A DNA stretch of 64,000 bases from an uncultured Lentisphaerota bacterium (GTDB lineage Bacteria > Verrucomicrobiota > Kiritimatiellia > CAIQIC01): the NCBI GenBank assembly GCA_903889245.1, contig CAISWQ010000103.1, positions 1 through 64,000 of the forward strand, given 5' to 3'. Positions 49,791 through 60,288 of the stretch are shown piece after piece. The stretch's first letter is position 1. Each line of letters opens with the position of its first letter. The notes beneath the pieces were generated by a model that was not told the DNA's origin, searched no databases, and worked only from the letters and a program-made list of their open reading frames with translations. The position numbers and the translations under genes are program-made.

Positions 49791-50387
49791 TCACTGCCGC
49801 GGCTTCGTGTCATCTCGGAGCATCACGATAAAATACGAGCCGTTTAGCAGCACCAGAAGTCCCGTTGCGACTAGTGCGGACAACGGAAACGTCCTTGTTG
49901 CAAGGGCCGAAGGTGATTCTAAGATGCGGGAAGCCCGGAACGACGCGACCGCCAAGACTACAAGCGTCGCAAGAAGTAGTCCGTTTTCAGTCAAATACAG
50001 ACGTGCGTGGTGCTCAACGAGTTTCCTATTCCTGTACAGGAAGACTGTGATCGAGGCTAATCCTGCGGCCCAGCAAACCGCCGACATGAATACGTCCTTG
50101 GCAAAGAGGGCTGACAGAATGAACAAGGTCCATGCCACAACCATCAGTGCCAGACTGTTTCGCGTTATCCTCTCGCTGTCGTCGTGGCGATCATCAATTA
50201 CGTCATCTACGAAGTACTTGATCATGAACATAGCGAGGGACACGGAGTAGAGAAGCGCAACGACATTGAGTGGCCGGGGCTGATCGCCGAACGAACTGTC
50301 GATGATACTGAAGATGGAGTTGCAAAGGGCAGAAAGTGCAATAGCTGCAAAGAAACTGGCCACCACGAATCTCCGGCTTGGCGTCAT
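49791..50387 (-). CDS. Multi-pass membrane protein of unknown function (cassette B, first gene)
   Basis: A 198-residue protein with about six hydrophobic helices (FVVASFFAAIALSALCNSIF, VALLYSVSLAMFMIKYFV, LALMVVAWTLFILSALFA, MSAVCWAAGLASITVFLY, LLLATLVVLAVASF, LSALVATGLLVLLNGSYFIV). An acidic loop (DDVIDDRHDDSERITR) follows helix 2. AAAAGGAG precedes the ATG, and the E1 promoter reads into it. I do not recognise the family. As first gene of the cassette it is the one best placed for expression. Confidence 0.75.
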   Translation of the reverse strand: MTPSRRFVVASFFAAIALSALCNSIFSIIDSSFGDQPRPLNVVALLYSVSLAMFMIKYFVDDVIDDRHDDSERITRNSLALMVVAWTLFILSALFAKDVFMSAVCWAAGLASITVFLYRNRKLVEHHARLYLTENGLLLATLVVLAVASFRASRILESPSALATRTFPLSALVATGLLVLLNGSYFIVMLRDDTKPRQ

Positions 50388-50414
50388 AGCATTCTCCTTT
50401 TGGTCGTTGGCGAA

Positions 50415-50576
50415 TAGTATTATTGAACGAACTAAAAGTTGTCTTTATGCAGCCATGTATTTCTTGGCGCACCGGCACGATAAGAAGGCCGCGGTGACAA
50501 GGCAAGCGGGAAAACAACTTGGCTTGAAAGCAAATGGACGGGTGGATGATTTTCTGCTTAACGGCGATGTTGTCTT
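50415..50576 (-). repeat. Left flank E1, copy B (inverted)
   Basis: The inverse of 31494-31654, with the same AAGACA/TAATAC promoter directed leftward into cassette B. Similarity may extend a little further right (GACAAGCCCC, CCCGCCGC at 50577-50602), as it does in broken form near 31343. Confidence 0.88.
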
Positions 50577-50684
50577 TCTGCGGCGGGGCTGGGGCTTGTC
50601 GAGTCTAAGTCCGCGCGCCGGCCGTGCAATATCGGGAAGAACAGGCCGTTAGAGATTTGGGTCGCTTAAACAGGAGCAGGGATC

Positions 50685-52391
50685 ATGAAGAAGCTTTTTG
50701 GCGTCGCGGTCATCATCATGGTGTTGGGCCTTCCCGCGTGGGCGCGGCCCCCGAATTTCCTCTTCATCCTCACCGATGACCAGGGCTGGGCCGACGCGCA
50801 CTTCGCGGGCCATCCCTATGCGCAGACGCCGAACCTCGACCGCTTCGCCAGCCAGTGTACGCGCTTCAAGCAGTTCTACGTGGCGGCGACCGTCTGCTCG
50901 CCGAGCCGCTGCGCGTTCATGACCTCGCACTATCCGGCGCGTCACGAGATCCACGGGCACTTCTCGACGCACGAGCAGAACGCCGGCCGCTCGATGCCCG
51001 ACTGGCTGGACCCGAAGACGCCGACCGTCGCCTCGCTGCTCAAGCAGGCCGGTTACGCGACGGCGCACATCGGCAAGTGGCACCTCGGCAACGGCGCGGA
51101 CGCCCCGACGCCGGACGCCTACGGCTTCGACTTCGTCCGCCACACCACCGGTAACAAGGGCTACTGGGACGAGGGCGGCAAGGGCGACCCCTACTTCCGC
51201 GCCAAGTCCACCGCGCTGTTCGTGGATGAGACGATCAAGTTCATCAAGGAGAACAAGGACCGCCCGTTCTACGCGAACCTCTGGACGCTGCTGCCGCATG
51301 CGCCGCTCAAGCCGACGCCGGAGCAGCTCAAGGTCTATGAGCACCTCGAGCCGCGCGCCGATGATCCCGCGTTCGGGCCGTGGATGCAGAAATATCTCGG
51401 CGCCGCGCAGGACCTCAAGAGCCAGATGCGAACCTTCTGCGCGTCGCTGACCGACCTCGATACGCAGGTCGGCCGGCTGCTGAAGGCGCTTGACGAGCTC
51501 GGCCTCGCGGAGAACACGGTCATCTTTTACTCCAGCGACAACGGCGCGGAGGACTACCGCATCGGCAACGCCGCGAACGCCGGCGTCGGCAACACCGGCC
51601 CGCTGCGTGCACGCAAACGCAGCATGTACGAAGGCGGCATCCGCACCTTCGGCCTGCTGCGCTGGACCGGCCACGTCGCCGCCGGCCGCGTGGACGAAAC
51701 CAGCGTCGTCGGGGCGGTGGACTGGCTGCCGACTGTCTGCAAGCTCGCGGGCGTCGCCGTGCCGGAGAGCGTGAAGCCCGATGGCGAGGATGTCAGCGAC
51801 ATCTGGGCTGGCCAGTCGCGTCCGCGCGCTCGGCCACTGTGCTGGGAGTGGCTGTTCCGCGTCTGGGGCGATGACTACACGCCGCCGCACCTCGCCATCC
51901 GCGACGGCGACTGGAAGCTCTACGTCAACCACGATGGCTCGAAGGCGGAGCTCTACAGCATCCCGCAGGACATCTCCGAGCAGCACAACCTGGCCGCGGA
52001 GAAGGCCGATGTCGTGAAGGACCTCTCCGCCAAGGCCATCGCGTGGAGCAAGACGCTGCCGCCGAGCAAGGCGCGCGAGCATGTCGCCGCGACCAACGAG
52101 CCGCAGGATACGCCGCGCAAACCGGCCCGGTCCAACACGCAGGCGGCCAACAAAGCGGCGGCCGGCAAGCCGCCGCTCGACCGCGTCGCGATCTTCAAGC
52201 AGAAGGACACCAACCACGATGGCAAGCTCTCGCTGGAGGAATACCTCAAAAACTTCCCCGACGAAGCCGAGGGCCGCCGCCGCTTCCCGACCTTCGACGC
52301 GAACCACGACGGCTTCTTGAGCGAGGAAGAATTCGTGACGATGGGCAGTCCGAAGAAGCGGGTCGCGCCGGCTCATCCGGATAATAAATGA
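50685..52391 (+). CDS. Sulfatase S6 with EF-hand tail
   Basis: A 568-residue protein starting MKKLFGVAVIIMVLGLPAWA (Sec signal), with AGGAGCAGG upstream. It has NFLFILTDDQGWADAHFAGH, Cys71 in VCSPSRCAFMTSHYPAR, HIGKWHLGNGADAPTPDAYG and FYSSDNGAEDYRIGN. The linker is followed by two calcium-binding loops (DTNHDGKLSLEE and DANHDGFLSEEE). Its start lies about 100 bp to the right of flank E1 copy B, so cassette site B was inserted directly upstream of it. Confidence 0.94.
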   Translation: MKKLFGVAVIIMVLGLPAWARPPNFLFILTDDQGWADAHFAGHPYAQTPNLDRFASQCTRFKQFYVAATVCSPSRCAFMTSHYPARHEIHGHFSTHEQNAGRSMPDWLDPKTPTVASLLKQAGYATAHIGKWHLGNGADAPTPDAYGFDFVRHTTGNKGYWDEGGKGDPYFRAKSTALFVDETIKFIKENKDRPFYANLWTLLPHAPLKPTPEQLKVYEHLEPRADDPAFGPWMQKYLGAAQDLKSQMRTFCASLTDLDTQVGRLLKALDELGLAENTVIFYSSDNGAEDYRIGNAANAGVGNTGPLRARKRSMYEGGIRTFGLLRWTGHVAAGRVDETSVVGAVDWLPTVCKLAGVAVPESVKPDGEDVSDIWAGQSRPRARPLCWEWLFRVWGDDYTPPHLAIRDGDWKLYVNHDGSKAELYSIPQDISEQHNLAAEKADVVKDLSAKAIAWSKTLPPSKAREHVAATNEPQDTPRKPARSNTQAANKAAAGKPPLDRVAIFKQKDTNHDGKLSLEEYLKNFPDEAEGRRRFPTFDANHDGFLSEEEFVTMGSPKKRVAPAHPDNK

Positions 52392-52823
52392 GCTGGCGGG
52401 CGCGCTACGAACGGCGTTGTCAGGGAACTGGGCCGTTGGCAGCCCCGCCGCAAGGCGGGCCTGTTCAGGATGCCTTTGTTTTTCTGTCTCCAGTTTTTCT
52501 GTCCACCGCTGCGGCGTGTGGAGGGCCACGCTCCGTCGTGGCCGGCAACGAACACCGATGATTTTGTAGGCCGGGTCTCTGACCCGGCGGAAATATTTTT
52601 GATGCGCTCTTCAGGCCTTGGAAACCGGCGGCGCAACGCGCCGCCCTCCATCCCCGGAGCAGTTGGAGGGCGCGGCGTCGCCGCGCCGTTTCCAAGCATG
52701 GGAAATCGGAACGGCCGGTTTTTCCAGGGCTTGGAAATTTCGGTGGAAATTTTTCCAAGCCTCGGAAAGAATGCGGCGCGTTTTTCCAAGGCTTGGAAAA
52801 CAGCAACAACCCGAGGTGGCACC
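52392..52823. other. Repeat mosaic between S6 and S7
   Basis: No gene. In order: GCGGGCGCGCTAC (52397), CCCCGCCGCAAGGCGGG (52443), GGAGGGCCACGCTCCGTCG (52520-52545, also at 58290), GTAGGCCGGGTC hairpin (52566-52590), GGAGGGCGCGGCGTCGCCGC (52664, also at 12558) and five palindromes. Confidence 0.8.
52607..52800. repeat. Palindromes, five sites (52616, 52697, 52729, 52760, 52791)
   Basis: The last four form a 32-31-31 bp array ending 24 bp before the S7 start. The first is a decayed single site. Confidence 0.92.
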
Positions 52824-54362
52824 ATGCGAACGAAACTGGCGGCGGCAGTGCTGTTCATGGCGGGGCTGTGCTCCGCGGCGGAGAAGCCCAACATCATCGT
52901 CTTCCTCGTGGACGACATGGGGGTGATGGATACCTCGGTGCCGTTCCTCACCGACGCGGCCGGGAAACCGCAGCGGTATCCGCTCAACGACTATTATCGC
53001 ACGCCCGGCATGGAGCGGCTGGCGGCGCGCGGCATCCGCTTCAATAACTTCTACGCGATGAGCGTCTGCTCGCCCTCGCGCATCGCGCTGCTGACGGGCC
53101 AGAACGCGGCGCGGCATCGCACGACGAACTGGATCAATCCCGACCACGACAACCGCGGCCCGTCCGGTCCGCCGGACTGGAACTGGCGGGGGCTGAAGCG
53201 GGGCGATGTGACCCTGCCACGGCTGTTGCAGGGCGCGGGCTATCGCACGATCCACGTCGGCAAGGCGCATTTCGGGTCGCGCGAGGCGGAGGGCGCCGAG
53301 CCGAAGAACCTCGGCTTCGAGATCAACATCGCCGGCTGCTCCATCGGCGCGCCCGGCAGCTATTACGGCCGGCAGAATTTCGACCGTCCGAAAAATCCCA
53401 AGGGCAAGAAGGCGCAGGCGGGCGGCGGCCACGCGGTGCCGGGTTTGGAAAAATATCACGGGCAGGACATCTTCCTCTCCGAGGCGCTCACGCTGGAGGC
53501 CAACGCGAACATCAGCGCGGCGGTGAAGGCGGGCCAGCCGTTCTTCCTCTACTTCGCCCACTACGCGGTCCACGCGCCGTTCAACTCCGACCCGCGCTTC
53601 GCCGCGCACTACAAAAACTCCGGCAAGCCGGAGAACGCGCAGGCGTTCGCCACGCTGATCGAGGGCATGGATAAATCGCTCGGCGACGTGCTCGATCAGC
53701 TCGAGAAGCTCGGCGTGGCGGAGAACACGCTCATCTTCTTCCTCGGCGATAACGGCACCGATGCGCCGCTCGGCCACGAGCACGCGGTGGCCTGCGCCGC
53801 GCCGCTGCGCGGGAAGAAGGGCGCGCATTATGAGGGCGGCATGCGCGTGCCGTTCATCGCGGCATGGGCCAAGGCCAGCGCCGGCAACGCAAACCAGCAG
53901 CGGCTGCCCATCGCCGTTGGTGCGGTGCAGCGCCAGCAGGCCGCCGTCTTTGATCTGTTCCCGACCATCCTCGGGCTCGCCGGCGTTCAGACCCCCGCGC
54001 AGCATAGCGTGGATGGCGCGCGCCTCGATGCGCTGCTGACCGGCCAGCGCGATCCCCGGCGGCGCGAGACATTCCTGATGCACTACCCGCACGCGCCGCA
54101 TCGCAGCGACTATTTCACGGTCTATCGCGACGGCGACTGGAAGGTGATCTATCACTTCTTCCCCTCCAAGGCCTCCGAGGATTCCCACTACCAGCTCTTC
54201 AACCTCGCCGCCGATCCGTTCGAACAGCAGAACCTCGCCGCCGCCCAGCCCGCCGAGCTGCGGCGGATGATGCAAGGTTTGAGCGCGAGCCTGGAGCAGC
54301 ACCACGCCCTCTATCCCGTGGACAAGGACGGCGTCACACCATTGAAACCGAAACTGCCGTGA
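52824..54362 (+). CDS. Sulfatase S7, Sec-exported
   Basis: A 512-residue protein with signal MRTKLAAAVLFMAGLCSAAE. This ATG is chosen because upstream in-frame sequence is palindromes. It has NIIVFLVDDMGVMDTSVPFL and Cys82 in VCSPSRIALLTGQNAARH; VGKAHFGSREA replaces the usual GKWH but keeps lysine and histidine. FFLGDNGTDAPLGHEH marks the later active-site loop. The MGVMD-containing subgroup with an ENAARHRTTNWI-type segment is common in PVC genomes. S8 starts 19 bp after its stop. Confidence 0.94.
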   Translation: MRTKLAAAVLFMAGLCSAAEKPNIIVFLVDDMGVMDTSVPFLTDAAGKPQRYPLNDYYRTPGMERLAARGIRFNNFYAMSVCSPSRIALLTGQNAARHRTTNWINPDHDNRGPSGPPDWNWRGLKRGDVTLPRLLQGAGYRTIHVGKAHFGSREAEGAEPKNLGFEINIAGCSIGAPGSYYGRQNFDRPKNPKGKKAQAGGGHAVPGLEKYHGQDIFLSEALTLEANANISAAVKAGQPFFLYFAHYAVHAPFNSDPRFAAHYKNSGKPENAQAFATLIEGMDKSLGDVLDQLEKLGVAENTLIFFLGDNGTDAPLGHEHAVACAAPLRGKKGAHYEGGMRVPFIAAWAKASAGNANQQRLPIAVGAVQRQQAAVFDLFPTILGLAGVQTPAQHSVDGARLDALLTGQRDPRRRETFLMHYPHAPHRSDYFTVYRDGDWKVIYHFFPSKASEDSHYQLFNLAADPFEQQNLAAAQPAELRRMMQGLSASLEQHHALYPVDKDGVTPLKPKLP

Positions 54363-54381
54363 GCGCCACAAGGACAAATTC

Positions 54382-56088
54382 ATGAAACACATCCTCGCCG
54401 CGGTGCTCTGCTCTGCTGCGGTCGCATCATCCGCCGCGGAAAAACCTAACGTCATCATCCTGCTCTCCGATGATCAGGGCTATGGCGATCTCTCGTGTCA
54501 CGGCAACCCGGTGCTGAAGACGCCGCACCTCGACAAGCTGCACGCCGAGGCGGTGCGCTTCACCGACTTCCACGTGACGCCGAAGTGTACGCCGACGCGC
54601 GGGCAGCTCATGACCGGCTGGGACGCGCTGCACAACGGCGCGACCTCGGTGACGGCGGGCCGCGCGGTGCTGCGGCGCGATGTCCCGACGATGGCCGACA
54701 TCTTCGCGGCCTCCGGCTACCGCACCGGGCTGTTCGGCAAGTGGCATCTCGGCGATAACTATCCCTACCGGCCGATGGACCGCGGTTTCCAGGAGTGCTG
54801 CTATTTCCACGGCTGGGGCTTGAGCGAGTCCGCGCCGGAATTCGCCAACACCTATTCCGACGGCACGTTCCTCCACAACGGCGTGCGCGAGAAGTTCACC
54901 GGCTACTGCACCGAACTGTGGTTTGGCCGCGCGATGGCGTGGATGCGCGCGCGCCAGACGCACGGCGAGCCGTTCTTCTGCTACGTGCCGGTCAACGTGG
55001 CGCACGGGCCGATGCAGGTGCCGGAGAAATACGCCGCGCTCTATGCCAAGCCCGGCTGGCCGGCGAAATTTTTCGGGATGCTCGCCAACCTCGATGAAAA
55101 CATCGGCCGGCTCGAAACGTTTCTGCGCGAGACCGGGCTGCGCGAGAACACGCTCTTCATCTTCATGACCGATAACGGCGGCACCGGCGGCGTGAAGCTG
55201 TTCAATGCCGGGATGCGCGGCGCGAAGAGCACGCCCTACGAGGGCGGCCACCGCGTCCCGTGCTTCGTCCGCTGGCCCGCCGGCGGGTTCGGCGCGCCGC
55301 GCGATGTGCCCACGCCCGCGAGCAACACCGATCTGCTGCCGACCCTGATCGAGCTGTGCGGGCTCACCAAGCCTGCGGGCGCCACGTTCGATGGCGTCAG
55401 CCTCGCCGGCCTGCTGCGCGGCACCGGCGCGCTGGCCGACCGGATGTTGGTGGTGCAGCAGGACGAGAATCCGGAGCCGTTCACGCCCGCCGCCGTCATC
55501 TGGAACCAGTGGCGGCTGGTCAACGGCAAGGAGCTGTTCGACATCAAGGCCGACCCCGGCCAGAAGAACGACGTCGCCGCGCAACAGCCCGACATCGTCG
55601 CGAAGATGCGCGCGCACTACGAAAAGTGGTGGGCGCGCGTCGAGCCGGGCCTGCGCGACTATCAGCCGATCAGCCTTGGCGCGCCGCAGGAGAACCCGGT
55701 CGAGTTGAGCTGCTCCGACTGGATCAAGACCTATTGCGACAACGCGGGCCACATCCGTAAAGGCGTGGGCGGGCCGCAGGGCAGCGCGTGGGTCGTGTTC
55801 GTCGAGCAGGATGGCGACTATGCGATCACGCTGCGCCGCTGGCCGGCGGAGCTGGACCTGCCGCTGACGGCGCCGGAAAAGGGCAAGGCCTTTCCGATCG
55901 CCCGCGCCAAGCTCACCATCGCCGGGCAGACGGCGGAAGCCAAGGCCGCGCCCGGCGCGAAGTCGGTGACGCTGAACGTGAAGCTTAAGGGCGGCCAGAA
56001 GACCCAGCTCCAAGCCTGGTTCCAGGACGCCGCCGGCCGCGACCTGTGCGGCGCCTACTACGCAAGTGTGCTGCGCCTCATAAAATGA
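54382..56088 (+). CDS. Sulfatase S8 with C-terminal beta-sandwich
   Basis: A 568-residue protein with signal MKHILAAVLCSAAVASSAAE, AAGGACAAA upstream, then NVIILLSDDQGYGDLSCHGN. The maturation motif is Cys69 in KCTPTRGQLMTGWDAL, followed by LFGKWHLGDNYPYRPMDRG and FMTDNGGTGGVKLFN. After the catalytic domain about 130 extra residues (from VELSCSDWIKTYC) form a predicted beta-sandwich (GDYAITLRRWPAELDLPL) of unknown role. It is co-transcribed with S7. Confidence 0.94.
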   Translation: MKHILAAVLCSAAVASSAAEKPNVIILLSDDQGYGDLSCHGNPVLKTPHLDKLHAEAVRFTDFHVTPKCTPTRGQLMTGWDALHNGATSVTAGRAVLRRDVPTMADIFAASGYRTGLFGKWHLGDNYPYRPMDRGFQECCYFHGWGLSESAPEFANTYSDGTFLHNGVREKFTGYCTELWFGRAMAWMRARQTHGEPFFCYVPVNVAHGPMQVPEKYAALYAKPGWPAKFFGMLANLDENIGRLETFLRETGLRENTLFIFMTDNGGTGGVKLFNAGMRGAKSTPYEGGHRVPCFVRWPAGGFGAPRDVPTPASNTDLLPTLIELCGLTKPAGATFDGVSLAGLLRGTGALADRMLVVQQDENPEPFTPAAVIWNQWRLVNGKELFDIKADPGQKNDVAAQQPDIVAKMRAHYEKWWARVEPGLRDYQPISLGAPQENPVELSCSDWIKTYCDNAGHIRKGVGGPQGSAWVVFVEQDGDYAITLRRWPAELDLPLTAPEKGKAFPIARAKLTIAGQTAEAKAAPGAKSVTLNVKLKGGQKTQLQAWFQDAAGRDLCGAYYASVLRLIK

Positions 56089-56165
56089 ACGACTGCGCCA
56101 AGTGGTCTGCGGGAGGCGGGGCTTGACATCCCGATGGTCGCATGGCGTCATGTTGCCGTGAAACT

Positions 56166-56224
56166 GTAGGCCGCGTGACCTCACGCGGCGTGTTATTCGC
56201 CCGGTGAGGTCACCGGGCCTACAG
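56166..56224. repeat. GTAGGCCGCGTGACC hairpin repeats
   Basis: A facing pair (GTAGGCCGCGTGACCTCACG and GGTGAGGTCACCGGGCC) with only a few bases between, 33 bp before the kinase start. Confidence 0.85.
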
Positions 56225-56256
56225 TGCGGAAATGAAGCAATGGTTAAGCAGGTTGC

Positions 56257-58086
<1,830 letters not shown>

Positions 58087-58423
58087 GCTGGGTTACCCTT
58101 TTGAATTTTACCCTTTTACCCTTTGGTCTGGCGGGGGTCTGGGGGCGCAGCCCCCAGCGAAGATTTTGGGATGAACAGCGAAGGCTGGAAGTCGTGAAGG
58201 AGGAATGGTCTTCGCGTCCTCCCGTCTTCGCTGTTTTCTTGCGGACGCGACGGAGCGCGTCCCTCTCCACACGGGCTCTCTTCCCAACTGGAGGGCCACG
58301 CTCCGTCGTGGCCGGCTGGTTGGCAATAAAAGGCCGGGCGTCACGTTCGTCGGCGTGAGTGTTGGGCCGTTGGTAGCCCCGCCGCAAGGCGGGAGTGTGG
58401 GATTTGACGAAAGGAAAAAGAAC
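58087..58423. other. Repeat-bearing gap upstream of S9
   Basis: No gene. It holds CTGGGGGC-gca-GCCCCCAG (58139-58157), a strong hairpin without a T run that might end the kinase transcript, GGAGGGCCACGCTCCGTCG (58290-58315) and GTAGCCCCGCCGCAAGGCGG (58373 on). No palindromes of the CCAAG type are present. Confidence 0.7.
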
Positions 58424-60157
58424 ATGAAGAAAATGCTGGCGCTGCTGATGCTGCTGCCACTCTCATTGCTGGCGGCCAATAAACCGAATGTGTTGTTCAT
58501 CGCCGTGGACGATATGCGGCCGGAGATGGGCTGCTACGGCAACAAGGTGGTCCAGACGCCGAACATGGACCGGCTCGCCGCGCGCGGCGTGATCTTCACC
58601 CAGGCCTACTGCCAGCAGGCGGTCTGCAGCCCGTCGCGCAGTTCGATCATGACCGGCCGCCGGCCGGATGCGACGCGTGTGTGGGACCTCGAAACGCATT
58701 TCCGCGTGGCGCTGCCGGATGCGATCACGCTGCCGCAGCACTTCAAGGCCAACGGCTATTACTGCGTCGCGTTCAGCAAAATCTATCACCACGGCTTCGA
58801 GGATGGCCGCTCGTGGAACGAGCCGCATTGGTATCCGAGCGGGCAGCGGATAGACACCGACCCGGTGGACTGGACCAAGCGCACGGTGACCAAAACCGAT
58901 GACGGCGTGAGGGAATATCGCAAGCAGCCGTTGCCCGCCGACAACGACAAGCCCAACGCCGGCAAGCGCGGTAAGGCCGGCAAGCCGCCCAAGGGCGATG
59001 CGTTCGAGGTCAGCGACAAGCCCGACGACGAACTGCCGGATGGCTGCACCGCCGCGACCGCAGTCAAGAAAATGCACGAGCTGAAGGCGAAGAACCAGCC
59101 GTTCTTCCTCGCGGTCGGCTTCCTCAAGCCGCACCTGCCGTTCGTCGCCCCGAAAAAATACTGGGACCTCTATGACCCGGACAAGATTCCGCTGCCGGCG
59201 ATTGATCATCTGCCCGACGGCGCGCCGACGTATGCCGGCCACGACAACGGCGAACTGCATTCCTACGCCAACTGTCCCAAGGGCAACCCGATTCCCGCCG
59301 ACTTTGCGAAGACGCTGCGGCACGGCTACTACGCCTGCATCAGCTACACCGATGCGCAGATCGGCCGCCTGCTCGACGCGCTGGAGAAGGAAGGGCTGGC
59401 GGAGAACACCATCGTCGTGCTCTGGGGCGACCACGGCTGGCAGCTCGGCGATCACGGGCTCTGGCACAAGCACACCAACTTCGAAATCGCCACGCGCGTG
59501 CCGCTGTTCTTCCGCGTGCCGGGGCTCAAGAGCGCGGGGCGGCAGGCCAGCGTGCCCGCGGAATTCCTCGACGTCTATCCGACGCTCGCCGATCTGTGCG
59601 GCCTCGCCATCCCGGTGGGCCTCGATGGCGTCAGCCTCCGGCCGTGGCTGGAAAATCCCGCCGCGCCGACGGGGCAGAAGGTTGCGATCAGCCAGTATCC
59701 GCGCGGCGGCGCGCAGGCCGGCAACAAGCAGCTCATGGGCTACAGCGTTCGCGACGAACGTTGGCGCATGACCGCGTGGCGCGACCGGCACGACGGCAGC
59801 GTGGATACCGTCGAGCTCTATGACGAGCGGAACGATTCCGCCGAGACGAAGAACCTCGCCAAGGAACATCCCGACGTCGTCAAGCGCTTGAGCGCGTTCG
59901 TGCCGCCGCTGATGCCCTACGAGGGCGGGAAGGCGAAGGGCGTCAAGCAGGGCAAGGCCGAGCCGGCCAAGCCCAAGCAGGACCGCGGCGCGATGTTCGA
60001 CAAGCGCGACAAAAATCGCGACGGCAAACTCACGTTGCAGGAATTCCTCGATGGCCAGCCCGACCCCGAGGAAGCGCCGAAGCGCTTCCCGCTGTTCGAT
60101 GCCAACAAGGATGGCGTCTTGAGCCGCGAGGAGTTCATCAAGGGTGGCAAGCCGTGA
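58424..60157 (+). CDS. Sulfatase S9, iduronate-2-sulfatase-like, with EF-hand tail
   Basis: A 577-residue protein with signal MKKMLALLMLLPLSLLAANK and GAAAGGAAAAAG upstream. It has VLFIAVDDMRPEMGCYGNKV, Cys68 in VCSPSRSSIMTGRRPDATRV and WDLETHFR. The last two are hallmarks of the iduronate-2-sulfatase group, as is FSKIYHHGFEDGRSW. The active-site loop is LWGDHGWQLGDHGLWHKHTN. A Lys-rich linker leads to two calcium-binding loops (DKNRDGKLTLQE, DANKDGVLSREE). Iduronate-like or other 2-sulfated uronic acids are the likely substrates. Confidence 0.94.
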   Translation: MKKMLALLMLLPLSLLAANKPNVLFIAVDDMRPEMGCYGNKVVQTPNMDRLAARGVIFTQAYCQQAVCSPSRSSIMTGRRPDATRVWDLETHFRVALPDAITLPQHFKANGYYCVAFSKIYHHGFEDGRSWNEPHWYPSGQRIDTDPVDWTKRTVTKTDDGVREYRKQPLPADNDKPNAGKRGKAGKPPKGDAFEVSDKPDDELPDGCTAATAVKKMHELKAKNQPFFLAVGFLKPHLPFVAPKKYWDLYDPDKIPLPAIDHLPDGAPTYAGHDNGELHSYANCPKGNPIPADFAKTLRHGYYACISYTDAQIGRLLDALEKEGLAENTIVVLWGDHGWQLGDHGLWHKHTNFEIATRVPLFFRVPGLKSAGRQASVPAEFLDVYPTLADLCGLAIPVGLDGVSLRPWLENPAAPTGQKVAISQYPRGGAQAGNKQLMGYSVRDERWRMTAWRDRHDGSVDTVELYDERNDSAETKNLAKEHPDVVKRLSAFVPPLMPYEGGKAKGVKQGKAEPAKPKQDRGAMFDKRDKNRDGKLTLQEFLDGQPDPEEAPKRFPLFDANKDGVLSREEFIKGGKP

Positions 60158-60164
60158 CCGGGCG

Positions 60165-60277
60165 TTTTCCAGGCATGGGAAAACCGCAGCGTGTTTTTTC
60201 CAGGGATGGGAAGCCAACGTGGTGAAACTTTCCAAGGCTTGGAAAAATCCGGCCCGCATTTTCCAAGCCTTGGAAAA
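60165..60277. repeat. Phased palindrome array, four sites (60174, 60205, 60237, 60268)
   Basis: Steps of 31, 32 and 31 bp fill nearly the whole gap between S9 and S10. Confidence 0.96.
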
Positions 60278-60288
60278 GGAGTGCCGTC

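Larger units (their letters stand above)
48125..50414 (-). mobile_element. Integron-like gene cassette B (three genes)
   Basis: Reads leftward from 50414 to 48125. It has three co-directional genes, the first starting 27 bp inside the boundary, with the hairpin 54 bp after the last stop. Its composition is visibly less G+C-rich than the sulfatase genes on each side. It has the same flanks as cassette A but no shared cargo. Confidence 0.78.

Noticed and set aside
31494-50576. One 19-kb composite transposon bounded by E1 inverted repeats
   Set aside because: E2 copies lie just inside each E1 with only the small cargo between, and the DNA between the two loci is ordinary sulfatase-region sequence. 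Two independent captures explain this better; no transposase was found.
58139-58157. Rho-independent terminator after the kinase
   Set aside because: The hairpin is strong but has no T run, and GGGGGC/GCCCCC hairpins are common intergenic repeats, so it is only mentioned within the gap.
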